From Agrypnia vestita (taxonomy: Eukaryota > Arthropoda > Insecta > Trichoptera > Phryganeidae): a stretch of 64,000 nucleotides of DNA. The stretch covers positions 124,001-188,000 of the forward strand of contig JADDOH010000317.1 of the NCBI GenBank assembly GCA_016648135.1. Reading direction: 5' to 3'. Of this stretch, positions 49,601-56,830 are shown in pieces. The translations under genes and the position numbers were made by a program. Within the stretch, counting starts at the first letter, position 1. Each line of letters starts with the position of its first letter. A model generated the notes under the pieces. The model searched no databases. It was given only the letters and a program-made list of their open reading frames with translations, and was not told the DNA's origin.

Positions 49601-51850
49601 GGTTAAAGGATGGGTTAACATTAAGAGCAGCGCTTGTAGCCCAGCGGACATGATACTAGTTTCTCAAACCGAGAGTTCTGGGTTTGATTCCCGGTTAAGT
49701 CATAATAAATCTAGGTGATTTACCTGAGCCTGGGTGTTTTGGTGAGGTATAACATATTAAAAAAATTGATTGTTGATATTTGCTAGCTATCTTTATTATC
49801 AATTAAATAAATTTAAAAAAATGTTTTCGTTTCAGTAAATGGGCCTCATGGCCTGTATGAGTGTTTAAAAAAGATAAATATATATTTTTTTAAATTTCGG
49901 AAACGAAGTTTCACAGTCTGGTTATTTTTCAGTTATATTTTAAAACTGTGATTTTCTTGGTTGGCAAGGTGTGTACACCAGCTTTGTTAAAATTTTCAGT
50001 CAATTATTGTATTTAAATAAATTTACTTAAAAATGTAAGTAGCCCAATAATTATTAAAAGTAAAACGAATACGTATGCACTATTTTCCCAACTTTGAAAT
50101 CACAGTCATTTAGGTTAACCTTAGTTATGCATTTTATGTCTTAAATACATTATATAGTTATGCAATAAATACTCTGTTGTAAGCAATTCAGGATTTCTCA
50201 GGAACGGTCTAACTAACCAGCCTACCATCGCTATTACTTAATTCCTTCTGCTCACAAAGTGGAATCTTGTATGTTCCGACAAATTATGCAAAATCAGCAT
50301 TCAATATCCTAATTCGCAATAGTACATTACCATTGCATCATTCTAAAATTATCTTCCAATATTTTTCTGTAATTGTACAAACAATTCTCTTCACTTCAAA
50401 CAACTCTGTGCTCACTAATTACCTTAGTTACACAGTTGCCATATCATCTTGTAACAATTTTTTTCTGTCTGTCACCATTCAAATATACAGTATTAACAGT
50501 AAGATATTTAATATCCTAATAGTTTATTTTAATATTGGTTAAAAAATTTTGCAATGTAAGCATTAACATAAAATTTTATTTGTAAACTGATGATTTCTAC
50601 CGATTCTCTGAAATAAAAATGAATTCTATGAAAGAAAAATAATTAATTTAAATTATACAACTTACGAGTCTGACCATCATGTAAATGTCCTACGAAAGCG
50701 GAGGTTGAACCAATAAAACTATGCTTTTGAAATATGAGTAAGTAAACTGCTGAGTTTATTAGAAATATATTATAATTTTTTTCTCCTCTTTAATGTTTTC
50801 TTGTTCTTTAATGTTGTTCTTAATTTAGCATGTAGTCTAAGATTAAAAAAAACATTTTCTTATCTCAATTTTTTTGCTACATATTAGCTATTGTCTTTGT
50901 GGTTGTTATTTTATATTCTCTCTGGAAGATTCATTTTGTGTTTCTTCTTAAATGTAATTTTGGCTGTGCAAATATTTTATTTGGGTTTATTAGCAACTTC
51001 TGATAGAGAAGCATGATTATTTTTTTAATGTTGATAATAATTGGCTATCGTTTGTGTGATTCTACGTACATTCCGACTTCATTCAAGTTTCTGTTTTATT
51101 TTTTCCTTTGGTGTTTTAGGATCATATTCAGTGTATTATTTAATAGTGAATGTGGTTCATGCTGCAAGCCCTGCTTTGTGCCTCCGACACCCCTTCTCCA
51201 GCCCCGACGACTATTCTCTCCTCTCTGAACTCTGCCGAGTGATTCAATTTATCCATTGTCCTTTCGAGACACAATTTTAGTTTAATATGTTTATTCAATT
51301 ATTGCTAATTACAACATATTAGCATTTAAATAGCCGTAATTGCGGCATTTTTGATTGTGTTACAAACATTTAAAATGATATATGTAATACGTATTTCCTT
51401 AAAATCATTCTCATAAAACCCTGGTGTATTGGTAATATTGAATTTTTCAAAACAGAATCTTTTAAAAACATGAAAATAGAATTTTTGAACAGTCAATTTT
51501 ATTTACAATCAAAAATATGGTTTATATATTATCAAAATATTTTAATAAGACTGTAATTTACAGTGGAATAATACATTATAAATTAAAATTTGAGTGAAAG
51601 TATTTGCAACGTATTGTTGTTGTATGTTTACAGAAATGACGGTGGCATCGGTCAGTACGGTTCCGGCAGAGGCGGCGGGGGCCCAGGGGCCGGGGGCACC
51701 GGGGGGCGTGGCGGTCATCTCCCCTCGGGGGCCTGCCACACGCTGGGCCGCCTGCCCTCACACAGCCCCGCCGGCGCAGGACCCAACAATGGCAAGTACG
51801 CGACTCTGAGCAAGCAGTGCAAGACTCTGGAGAGCTCCGACTTCTACTGA
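37512..51850 (+). CDS. ttyh: Tweety homologue (TTYH family membrane protein), nine-exon gene model
   Basis: Model: exons 37512-37640, 38793-38921, 39274-39417, 39608-39820, 42909-43175, 46586-46730, 47541-47784, 48939-49172 and 51634-51850. All phases agree, and the sum is 573 codons plus UGA. Membrane segments are predicted near residues 46-70, 87-107, 219-237, 243-270 and 389-413, the five-TM plan of Tweety proteins. N-glycosylation sequons fall at N24, N31, N163 and N179/N180. Family-typical pieces include LGSVPAAWLI, RYYLSCEV, the cysteines of VGCQ and ALCDAG, and the post-TM5 string WIYIQKKRDY. Tweety proteins are plasma-membrane proteins reported as volume- or calcium-regulated chloride channels, although structures show no obvious pore and suggest lipid handling. 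The start is the ATG in GGCCATGG, just before the conserved N-terminal helix; an upstream in-frame ATG at 37443 is less likely. Intron 8 needs a GC donor. The family call is firm; exon 8/9 joining is less so. Confidence 0.9.
38793..38921 (+). CDS. ttyh: ttyh coding exon 2 (TM1)
   Basis: The acceptor is TATTCAG and the donor AAG|GTCAGT; 43 codons, phase 0 at both ends. It encodes a hydrophobic run ending in IYLLTRCCDRKP, i.e. TM1 followed by the basic, cysteine-containing cytoplasmic turn typical of Tweety proteins. Confidence 0.9.
39274..39417 (+). CDS. ttyh: ttyh coding exon 3 (TM2 and start of extracellular domain)
   Basis: The acceptor is CCCAAAAG and the donor CAG|GTTTGT; 48 codons, phase 0. 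It encodes TM2 (VTLCIVAVFCCGSIGVGLYG) followed by an amphipathic helix of the first large extracellular domain. The splice site leaves GTG as the first codon. Confidence 0.9.
39608..39820 (+). CDS. ttyh: ttyh coding exon 4 (extracellular helical domain)
   Basis: The acceptor is TTCTGCAG and the donor GAG|GTGATA; 71 codons, phase 0. It is helical and charged, with glycosylation sequons NQT (residue 163) and NNTT (179-182), between TM2 and TM3. The reverse strand also has an open frame, but codon content and family match favour the plus strand. Confidence 0.9.
40030..40556. mobile_element. hAT-type MITE in ttyh intron 4
   Basis: An exact 8-bp duplication GTTAAATT is at 40022-40029 and 40557-40564. 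The ends are CAGTGATGTAC and, inverted, CAGAGATGTGAC, followed by many AAGATAC/GTATCTT units. 527 bp, non-coding. The 8-bp target duplication and CAG-start ends define hAT. Confidence 0.85.
40755..41145. mobile_element. MITE with about 60-bp terminal inverted repeats, ttyh intron 4
   Basis: TATAGATGTCTCACAGACAC at the left mirrors the right end with few mismatches; identity runs through TTTTATGGGAAAGTAGGTAT on both arms. About 390 bp. A partial relative (ATAGAAGTCTCACAGAGAC) is at 49405-49430. Confidence 0.8.
41361..41974. mobile_element. MITE with TAAGGCYCGGTTGCGCCA ends, ttyh intron 4
   Basis: Inverted ends at 41361-41378 and 41957-41974. Inner parts share AGTAACTTTTTTTACC blocks in both orientations. 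About 614 bp; no transposase frame. Superfamily not resolved. Confidence 0.75.
42909..43175 (+). CDS. ttyh: ttyh coding exon 5 (TM3 and TM4)
   Basis: The acceptor is TGTTTATAG and the donor GAA|GTAAGA; 89 codons, phase 0. The first residues RWRRGEWWRW precede TM3, then VLLVGVARHSRRAL links to TM4 and CWLAAG. Other frames are also open because the exon is GC-rich, but only this one splices in phase on both sides and matches the family. Confidence 0.88.
43360..43504. mobile_element. Small MITE (145 bp), ttyh intron 5
   Basis: GGGCCGGTTGTTTCAATTTG at 43360 mirrors ...AACTTGAAACAACCGGGCC at 43504. The arms of about 55 bp also share AAAGCATAGAT. No coding capacity. Confidence 0.8.
43655..44215 (+). 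pseudogene. Decayed non-LTR retrotransposon reverse transcriptase in ttyh intron 5
   Basis: Fragments in changing frames read KVWKILKNQKKPVNEYV (near 43686), KSPGLDDISYEM (near 43823), then LPHEIYKLFNNILKNCKIPQ and DWHMSITVSIFKKGS with PENYRG-like text (43881-44010), and TTDAIFVIRQVKEK-like text at about 44120. The order is that of the palm/fingers region of a LINE RT. It ends at about 44215, where unrelated GC-rich sequence begins. Confidence 0.7.
44380..45022 (-). mobile_element. LTR-like segment with core promoter, ttyh intron 5
   Basis: On the minus strand it starts TGTCAGACTG at 45022. TATAAATA lies at 44819-44826 and an insect initiator TCAGTC has +1 at 44793, about 33 bases downstream. 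A GC-rich leader follows, with a 50-bp tandem repeat (44481-44632). This suits a retrotransposon LTR. The other boundary and a target duplication were not found, so a non-LTR promoter remains possible. Confidence 0.4.
44481..44632. repeat. 50-bp tandem repeat, three units
   Basis: Units start CAGCAC at 44481, 44531 and 44581 and share GTAGGTACCGAGCGTGAA and GTCCGCTC; the third is diverged. Inside the LTR-like segment. Confidence 0.75.
46586..46730 (+). CDS. ttyh: ttyh coding exon 6 (second extracellular domain)
   Basis: The acceptor is TTAACAG and the donor CCAG|GTTAGT; 145 nt, ending in phase 1. The text begins IVRYYLSCEVTHGNPF and continues as an amphipathic helix. The RYYL-x-C pattern is a Tweety hallmark in the second extracellular domain. 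Confidence 0.9.
47541..47784 (+). CDS. ttyh: ttyh coding exon 7 (second extracellular domain, TM5)
   Basis: The acceptor is TTGTGTGCAG and the donor AA|GTGAGG; 244 nt, phase 1 in and phase 2 out. It encodes the helix with VGCQ and ALCDAG cysteines, probably paired extracellularly, then TM5 (about residues 389-413) and WIYIQKK at the cytoplasmic face. Confidence 0.9.
48264..48528 (+). mobile_element. tRNA-derived SINE, copy 3 (ttyh intron 7)
   Basis: Same family: GTAAAAAATGACGGAACATT, CTTTGCTAAGCCCTAGTATA, GGGGTTCAAGCCCTATCTTC, and a tail with ACAGACGGACAAACACAGAA. All three copies share one orientation. Confidence 0.75.
48557..48905. mobile_element. MITE abutting the ttyh exon 8 acceptor
   Basis: TATATGAGGAGTATAAAAGC at 48557 mirrors GCTTTCATACCCCTCATATA ending at 48905. 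It shares TATAAAAGCAAAGGCAGC(A)AATATCC with the element at 4236. It ends 33 bases before exon 8. Confidence 0.75.
48939..49188 (+). CDS. ttyh: ttyh exon 8 (cytoplasmic Ser/Pro/His-rich tail), with alternative short end
   Basis: The acceptor CTTATAG gives KKRDYGGDEHAPFLP, the conserved segment after TM5, then a low-complexity tail with a poly-serine run, a PPPLPHHHHP stretch and GGG runs. Two ends are possible. If not spliced, the frame stops at TAG 49186-49188 after QHRHDKR, a 506-residue isoform. If a GC donor at 49173-49174 (CACAG|GCATGA) is used, the exon ends at 49172 in phase 2 and joins exon 9 in frame. I see no well-placed GT donor; a weak one in AAGG|GTCGTA would also be phase 2. Confidence 0.8.
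49625..49760 (+). mobile_element. tRNA-derived SINE in ttyh intron 8
   Basis: The A-box-like TGTAGCCCAGCGG and B-box-like GGGTTTGATTCCCGGTTAAG are followed by a tail with TGATTTACCTGAGCCTGGGT. A decayed tRNA-like body; a functional tRNA is unlikely. Confidence 0.55.
51116..51229 (+). other. Possible alternative terminal exon inside ttyh intron 8
   Basis: A pyrimidine-rich acceptor (TTTGGTGTTTTAG) ends at 51119. In the phase set by exon 8's GC donor, the frame runs 36 codons through CGSCCKPC to TGA at 51226-51228. Composition is GC-richer than the neighbours. No family match is known to me; a second frame over the same bases is also open, so coding status is unclear. Confidence 0.25.
51634..51850 (+). 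CDS. ttyh: ttyh exon 9 up to the UGA stop
   Basis: The acceptor is ATGTTTACAG. One nucleotide completes the phase-2 codon, then the text begins NDGGIGQYG and is glycine-rich, with HTLGRLPSHSP and GKYATLSK. It ends ...ESSDFY at UGA 51848-51850. The segment is intrinsically disordered and cytoplasmic. The frame is not closed in practice: see the 256-codon continuation downstream. Confidence 0.8.
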
Positions 51851-52621
51851 GGGCGCGCGGGCGGCGCCGGGCCCCCGCCCCCGCCTCTGGCCCTCGACCC
51901 GCGCGGCCTGGCGCCCCCTGACCCCCGCGACATCACACCGCTCACTAACCAGATCAACCGCTTCGATCCCAAGTACGCTTCCTTCGGTCCAAAGCATCTC
52001 AAGGCTGTGGGAGGCCCGCTCAAGGCGCAGCCACTCCCCGACATCGGAGAGCTACCTCCGCGCGTTGAACTTCCTCCTCGTGTGGAGTTGGCCACCTTTC
52101 AACGCCCTCCACCACAACCCGACAAGTACGCAACCATCCGTACTGGAGGCAAGTATGATAAGAGTCACAAATACGCGCAGCAAGTGGAGCGCGAAGAGGC
52201 AGCTGCCACACTGGATCGGCGAGCCCGTCGCCCGACTCCCAAGACAGGCAACGGAGTATCCATCGTCCACCAGCCTCTTCCGGAGCCCCCGCAGCCTCTC
52301 AGCGCGGCTCATTTCACTCAGTACCGCTCGCCGGCTCCACCAGCTCTACCCTGCTGCCCGCAAGGTGGGCAGCCGTCACACCGCTCCCAGAACAGGGCGG
52401 GCCGCACCCCTGAAAAGTTTTTCTCTACCAGCAGTCAGCGACCTTCCCACTCGCACACTCTGGACCGCCGGCATCACACCAGTCAAGGTGGCCAGGGGGG
52501 CGGAGGCGGACGCAGCGGGTCTCAGACCCTGGACCGAAGGGGACGCCAGGGTCCGCGGAGCGCACCGCAGGACCAGGGAGGCGAGGCCACCAAGGACCTG
52601 TACGCCGTCACCGAGTTGTAA
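51851..52621 (+). CDS. ttyh: Candidate stop-readthrough extension of ttyh (256 codons)
   Basis: After UGA at 51848 the same frame is open to TAA at 52619-52621, followed by two more stops (TGA, TAA). About 770 bases without a stop would be notable even at this high GC. The translation is protein-like: LTNQINRFDPKYASFGP, an exact tandem ELPPRV-ELPPRV, KYATI, HKYAQQ and three TLDRR copies. Its KYA and TL(D/G)R motifs also occur before the UGA (GKYATL, HTLGR), which ties the two parts to one protein. The last residues are YAVTEL, a class I PDZ-ligand pattern. I recall readthrough being reported for a Drosophila tweety gene, but cannot verify it here. Alternatives: a hidden intron, RNA editing of UGA, selenocysteine, or an assembly error. 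Confidence 0.7.
   Translation, partial: GRAGGAGPPPPPLALDPRGLAPPDPRDITPLTNQINRFDPKYASFGPKHLKAVGGPLKAQPLPDIGELPPRVELPPRVELATFQRPPPQPDKYATIRTGGKYDKSHKYAQQVEREEAAATLDRRARRPTPKTGNGVSIVHQPLPEPPQPLSAAHFTQYRSPAPPALPCCPQGGQPSHRSQNRAGRTPEKFFSTSSQRPSHSHTLDRRHHTSQGGQGGGGGRSGSQTLDRRGRQGPRSAPQDQGGEATKDLYAVTEL
51859..51880 (+). promoter_or_regulatory. Possible GC hairpin just downstream of the ttyh UGA
   Basis: GGGCGG at 51859-51864 can pair with CCGCCC at 51875-51880, starting eight bases after the stop. RNA structures 3' of leaky stops are known in insects. The whole stretch is GC-rich, so pairing could be accidental. Confidence 0.3.
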
Positions 52622-55600
52622 TGATAACTTCCGAGTGAAGCCCACGTGGATGGTAGTCATTGCGTGGTTTCACTTATATCAAAAAAATGTGGCGACAAAA
52701 GCAATAAATTTTTCATCAAATATGAATGTAATTTGGGAAAAGATGGTGATAAAGAAGATAAATGCTGACTTGGAAATTGGACTTAACAAAATTTGGCTAA
52801 TGAGCGGTTTGTTTGCGGAGTGGGGGACTAGCCTCGGGTTCATTCTGTTTTGATTGATTAGTGTCTGCCTGAGGAATGCTGAAATATTTATATTTTGGAC
52901 TAAATCGCCTCGTGAAGAAAAATGATCAATTATTACAGTTTACTAAATAAAAGTATCTTTTTTAAAAATAAACCTCCGCGGGTGATTTTATATAATTAAA
53001 GGAGAAGCGCTCAGCGCTGAGTGGTATGAGACGGAGTCGTCTACGTGTTGTTTTGTTCATTCAATGTTGTCGTACTAACTTTAACTCTACTCGTAAAAGA
53101 CTCAGTGTTTGTAATATCTAGAATAAATAGTCAGGTAGGTAACACCGAACAACTGAAATGACAAACGGGATCAAATTTTACTTCATCACGCTTCCAGCGA
53201 CGTCCTCATACCCCCCGCACTTATACAAGTTCTCATTTCTGTACTTTTTCACACCAAACCATTAAATTAAGATTACTGAGCACAAATTGTACATAATATT
53301 GGAGTATATGAATTCACTCCATGTTTTCAACATTTTTTAGTCATTATTTAGATAAAATCTCACAATTTAAATAAAAATCATTTCATACTCGGCATTGATA
53401 AAATTATTCCCACAAAACAGAGAATTCAATTAATCTGATTAAGTTTTAAAAAAAATAGAATCTCATAGAAAGTAAAAACAACGAAATTGTGAAAAAAATT
53501 ATTAGGATTCTCGATTCACAAATCAATAATGATACTTTAAAGTTATTCATATAAATTATACTCAAACTAATATAAACATAGTATGAAATGTATCTTTCGA
53601 ATTTAAGAAATTGATAAAACAGAATGAAAGATGAGGAATGCTGGGTTATTTGAACATAATAAATAATGAGAGAGAAAAAAACTACAGTGTCCATACAAAT
53701 GATGTCACATTATTTAAGACTAGATAGCCTTTAGGTTAAGATAAGGTGTTTTGCGATGGATTTGGTGTTGATGGTTATACTTAGGAAATAAGCAGATGTT
53801 ATTTATTCCTCGAGTTGTAAGCTAGTTTACAAAATGACTTTTATATGTATTCGCATGACGTACCCAGACTGGCCTCGGCCAAGCGAACTCACACACAAGT
53901 GGGCTCCGGGTATGGCTTGTGCACTTTTGTTCATAAATATCATTGTACGAGCACAACTAATCAAATATTAATTAAGCCTGCATTTTTTCATTCCATATAA
54001 TTGTTTTAATGAATCTTTTACAGAATATCATGTTTTGTTATTCACATTAATGTTTTTTTATCCAATTTTTTATGATCACGTTGTTCCAATGATTTTCCTT
54101 TAACTGATTCAGTTCAATAAAAGCTAAACCAGTTACCGGAGACATGATACATTTTAAAACAAGTGAAGTGTTTGACTTTTGTAGATATTTCTATCGAGCC
54201 TATTTATATAAATTTATTATATTAGAAATAAATTGTAGGTTTTCGTAAACTGTGGACACATACAGTGGTTTGTATTAACATTTTATAGGCAAATGCTCAA
54301 AATAAATTTCATATATATGATAAGTAGTTTAGTTATAACAAATTCATTCAAACATTTAATAAGCACGAAGATTTAATAAGAGTGTGTCGATGTGGAGTAT
54401 AAATATTGAAAGTAAGTTTCTTGTTTATGAATTTTGATTGCCATCTTGTAATGTGAAGATTTCTAGTAGCGGTTGTGTACTGACGGCATGAGAAATCTAC
54501 ATCTATCAAATTATTCAAAGTTGATCTTTTCATATATTTTTATGTATATTATTTCTGTATAAATAATTTATAATAATGAATTAATGTTAGACTGTACAAA
54601 CTAGTCAATCTTATATGTGACCCCTCATCACTTGATGAGTATGGGGCAACGCTACTTGGTTTTCATTATGATAAATTATTAAATATTTATTTTGATATCA
54701 TCACATCTTGTGGGGGTTTTAATGCTTGCGGTGTGTGGTGTGGCGATCTGCGTACCCACAGACATTTCTAATTAACTCCTGACAATATATTTATTTTCCT
54801 TTTTGGAAAAATCATCCACGCCTCACATATAAAATAATACAAATTTTAATATTTAGTTAGAATGCTACGGTGCATACTATTTGATACTTAATGTGTTTTT
54901 GTGTACAAAGTTTATAATACATATTGTCGTGCCCATATTCTACTGTATGTAATTATAATTGCAGAAATAATCCGATTTCTTATTCAGTTAAGATGGTATA
55001 CTTTTATAATTTTTTAGATTATCAATATTGATATAATTACCATCGTCACTGCAAATACTTTACAAGTAGCTCTCGGTTTGTACCATGATAAAATGAACAT
55101 AATTAAATAATGTAAGACAATGAGTTACTTTCCTAGTCTCCCTGAAAAAATATATGTATGTACATAATATGATATCGGTTGTGGATGTGGAAAGAACTTG
55201 AAAATTAATGCACAATTCAGCCACTTGGAAATTAATGCGCAGTAAAAAATGAAAAATAAAATATTCTTAGTTATACAAAACAAGTAATCTAAATTCAGTT
55301 AAATTAAAATCATTATATTCTATTTTTCCAACAAAGTGCAAATGGTTGAAGATCATCTCAGAATTGGGATACCATTATGCTCCTTTTCGTGTTAGCATTT
55401 TGCTCAAAATAATGGTCAATCTCAGAATTCATGAGCAATGGCCTCCGTTGTTGAAAGCCCTCCACACTCGCCTTTGCGCAGTGTAGAAACCACATGTTTT
55501 TCCAAAATACCAAGCTAACTGGGGATATTGTGGTTATTATAATACTGATATTATTATAATATATGTTATTATTACAACTGGGGAATCAGCGCAAATAGAA

Positions 55601-56828
55601 CTGTCATAAACCAAGAGCTGCTTGTAATCTATATTTTGCCTATATTGTATAGAACTGAACAAATTTCTGAAATATAGAAGCCAGTAGGATGATTTTTAAT
55701 TTATACATCACACGTATGTTCAAGAGTCGTTTAGCTATACACATTGACTGTATGCCCGAACTGACAGTAACGTAAAGCGTAAAAAATTACTGCAAATGTG
55801 ATCATAATTATTTGTATTGTATTTTTTAAGGCCAATTTCAATATATGTAATTATTTGATCTGTGTGTGCCATATGTCAGAATAGGGGAATACGAACCATT
55901 CCTTTAGTCCCCATTTTCCTTAATGCATATTGTTGTGGAGAACTTGTTTGTTGTAAAAGTCGGTTCATTTTTATTTAACAGAATTTATAAAAAGGATCTT
56001 TTTGTATGTTATCAACATATAATTATTTAAGACCCATTTTTATACGGCAATGATTGTCATTCCACTGTGATGATTTATAGTTAACAAGAAATTGATCAGT
56101 GAAGATAAATGATTTAATTTTCATATTTAAGATGAATTTTTCTATACCTACATCACTGTCATATAAATTAATTTAGATGGAAGTTTCAATCATTTCCATG
56201 AGTTGGTATGGCCATCAACTTAATACATGAATATATAGACAACTGAGATGAATTTAATTCTAAAAAAGGTGACGATTAGTTTAAAGTTTTTCAATTTTAT
56301 TTATATCTTTAAGAAAACACCCAATTGGCTCAATTGTAGCATTTTATAATTCCATTGTGATTGAAATGTGTTAGTTTTTGTAATTTCTAATACACATTTT
56401 AAGATGTGTTGACTAAAATTACACTAAGTATTGTTCAGCCAATATTTTGCCAAAGATAATATTATCATTAACTTTTATGTTACATTTACAAATACAAAAC
56501 AGTGTAAACTCGCTAAAATATTCCTGCTTTTTCTAAGAGTATACAATCATTATTTTTGATGTTTTACTTCTTTTGGATACATATTCTTAAGACAAGACTT
56601 TTTAAAAATTGCAATTTTTTTTTATTATTCGCAATATATATTGATTTACAACTGATCGACTTTTGATAAAGTATTCTCGATTTATAAGTAGTTAATTCAT
56701 GCTAAATATATTAATTACTCGATGGTACTGTGTATAATATACACTTAATAAAAATATTAGAATTCTTTGTGCTTTTTCTTTCAATCCTATTTACTGTTCC
56801 ATTTGTAATGCCTATATTTATTATATTC
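52622..56828 (+). other. Probable ttyh 3' untranslated region and AT-rich unique-looking DNA
   Basis: No coding frame or recognisable transposon is seen here. AATAAA occurs at 52703-52708 (about 80 bases after TAA) and 52946-52951, with more A/T-rich signals at about 54117 and 56748. Base composition drops sharply to AT-rich right after the coding end. This is the longest stretch in the right half without an obvious repeat. It may be a long 3' UTR, but that is inference. Confidence 0.4.
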
Positions 56829-56830
56829 TA

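Noticed and set aside
49625..49700. Functional tRNA gene
   Set aside because: A- and B-box-like sequences are present but the acceptor stem does not pair; fits a SINE better.
51848..51850. UGA as selenocysteine
   Set aside because: Tweety proteins are not known selenoproteins and I see no SECIS-like element; readthrough explains it more simply.
52065..52853. 262-codon alternative frame overlapping the ttyh extension
   Set aside because: A shadow of the GC-rich coding frame; it runs on into the AT-rich 3' UTR and lacks the shared motifs.
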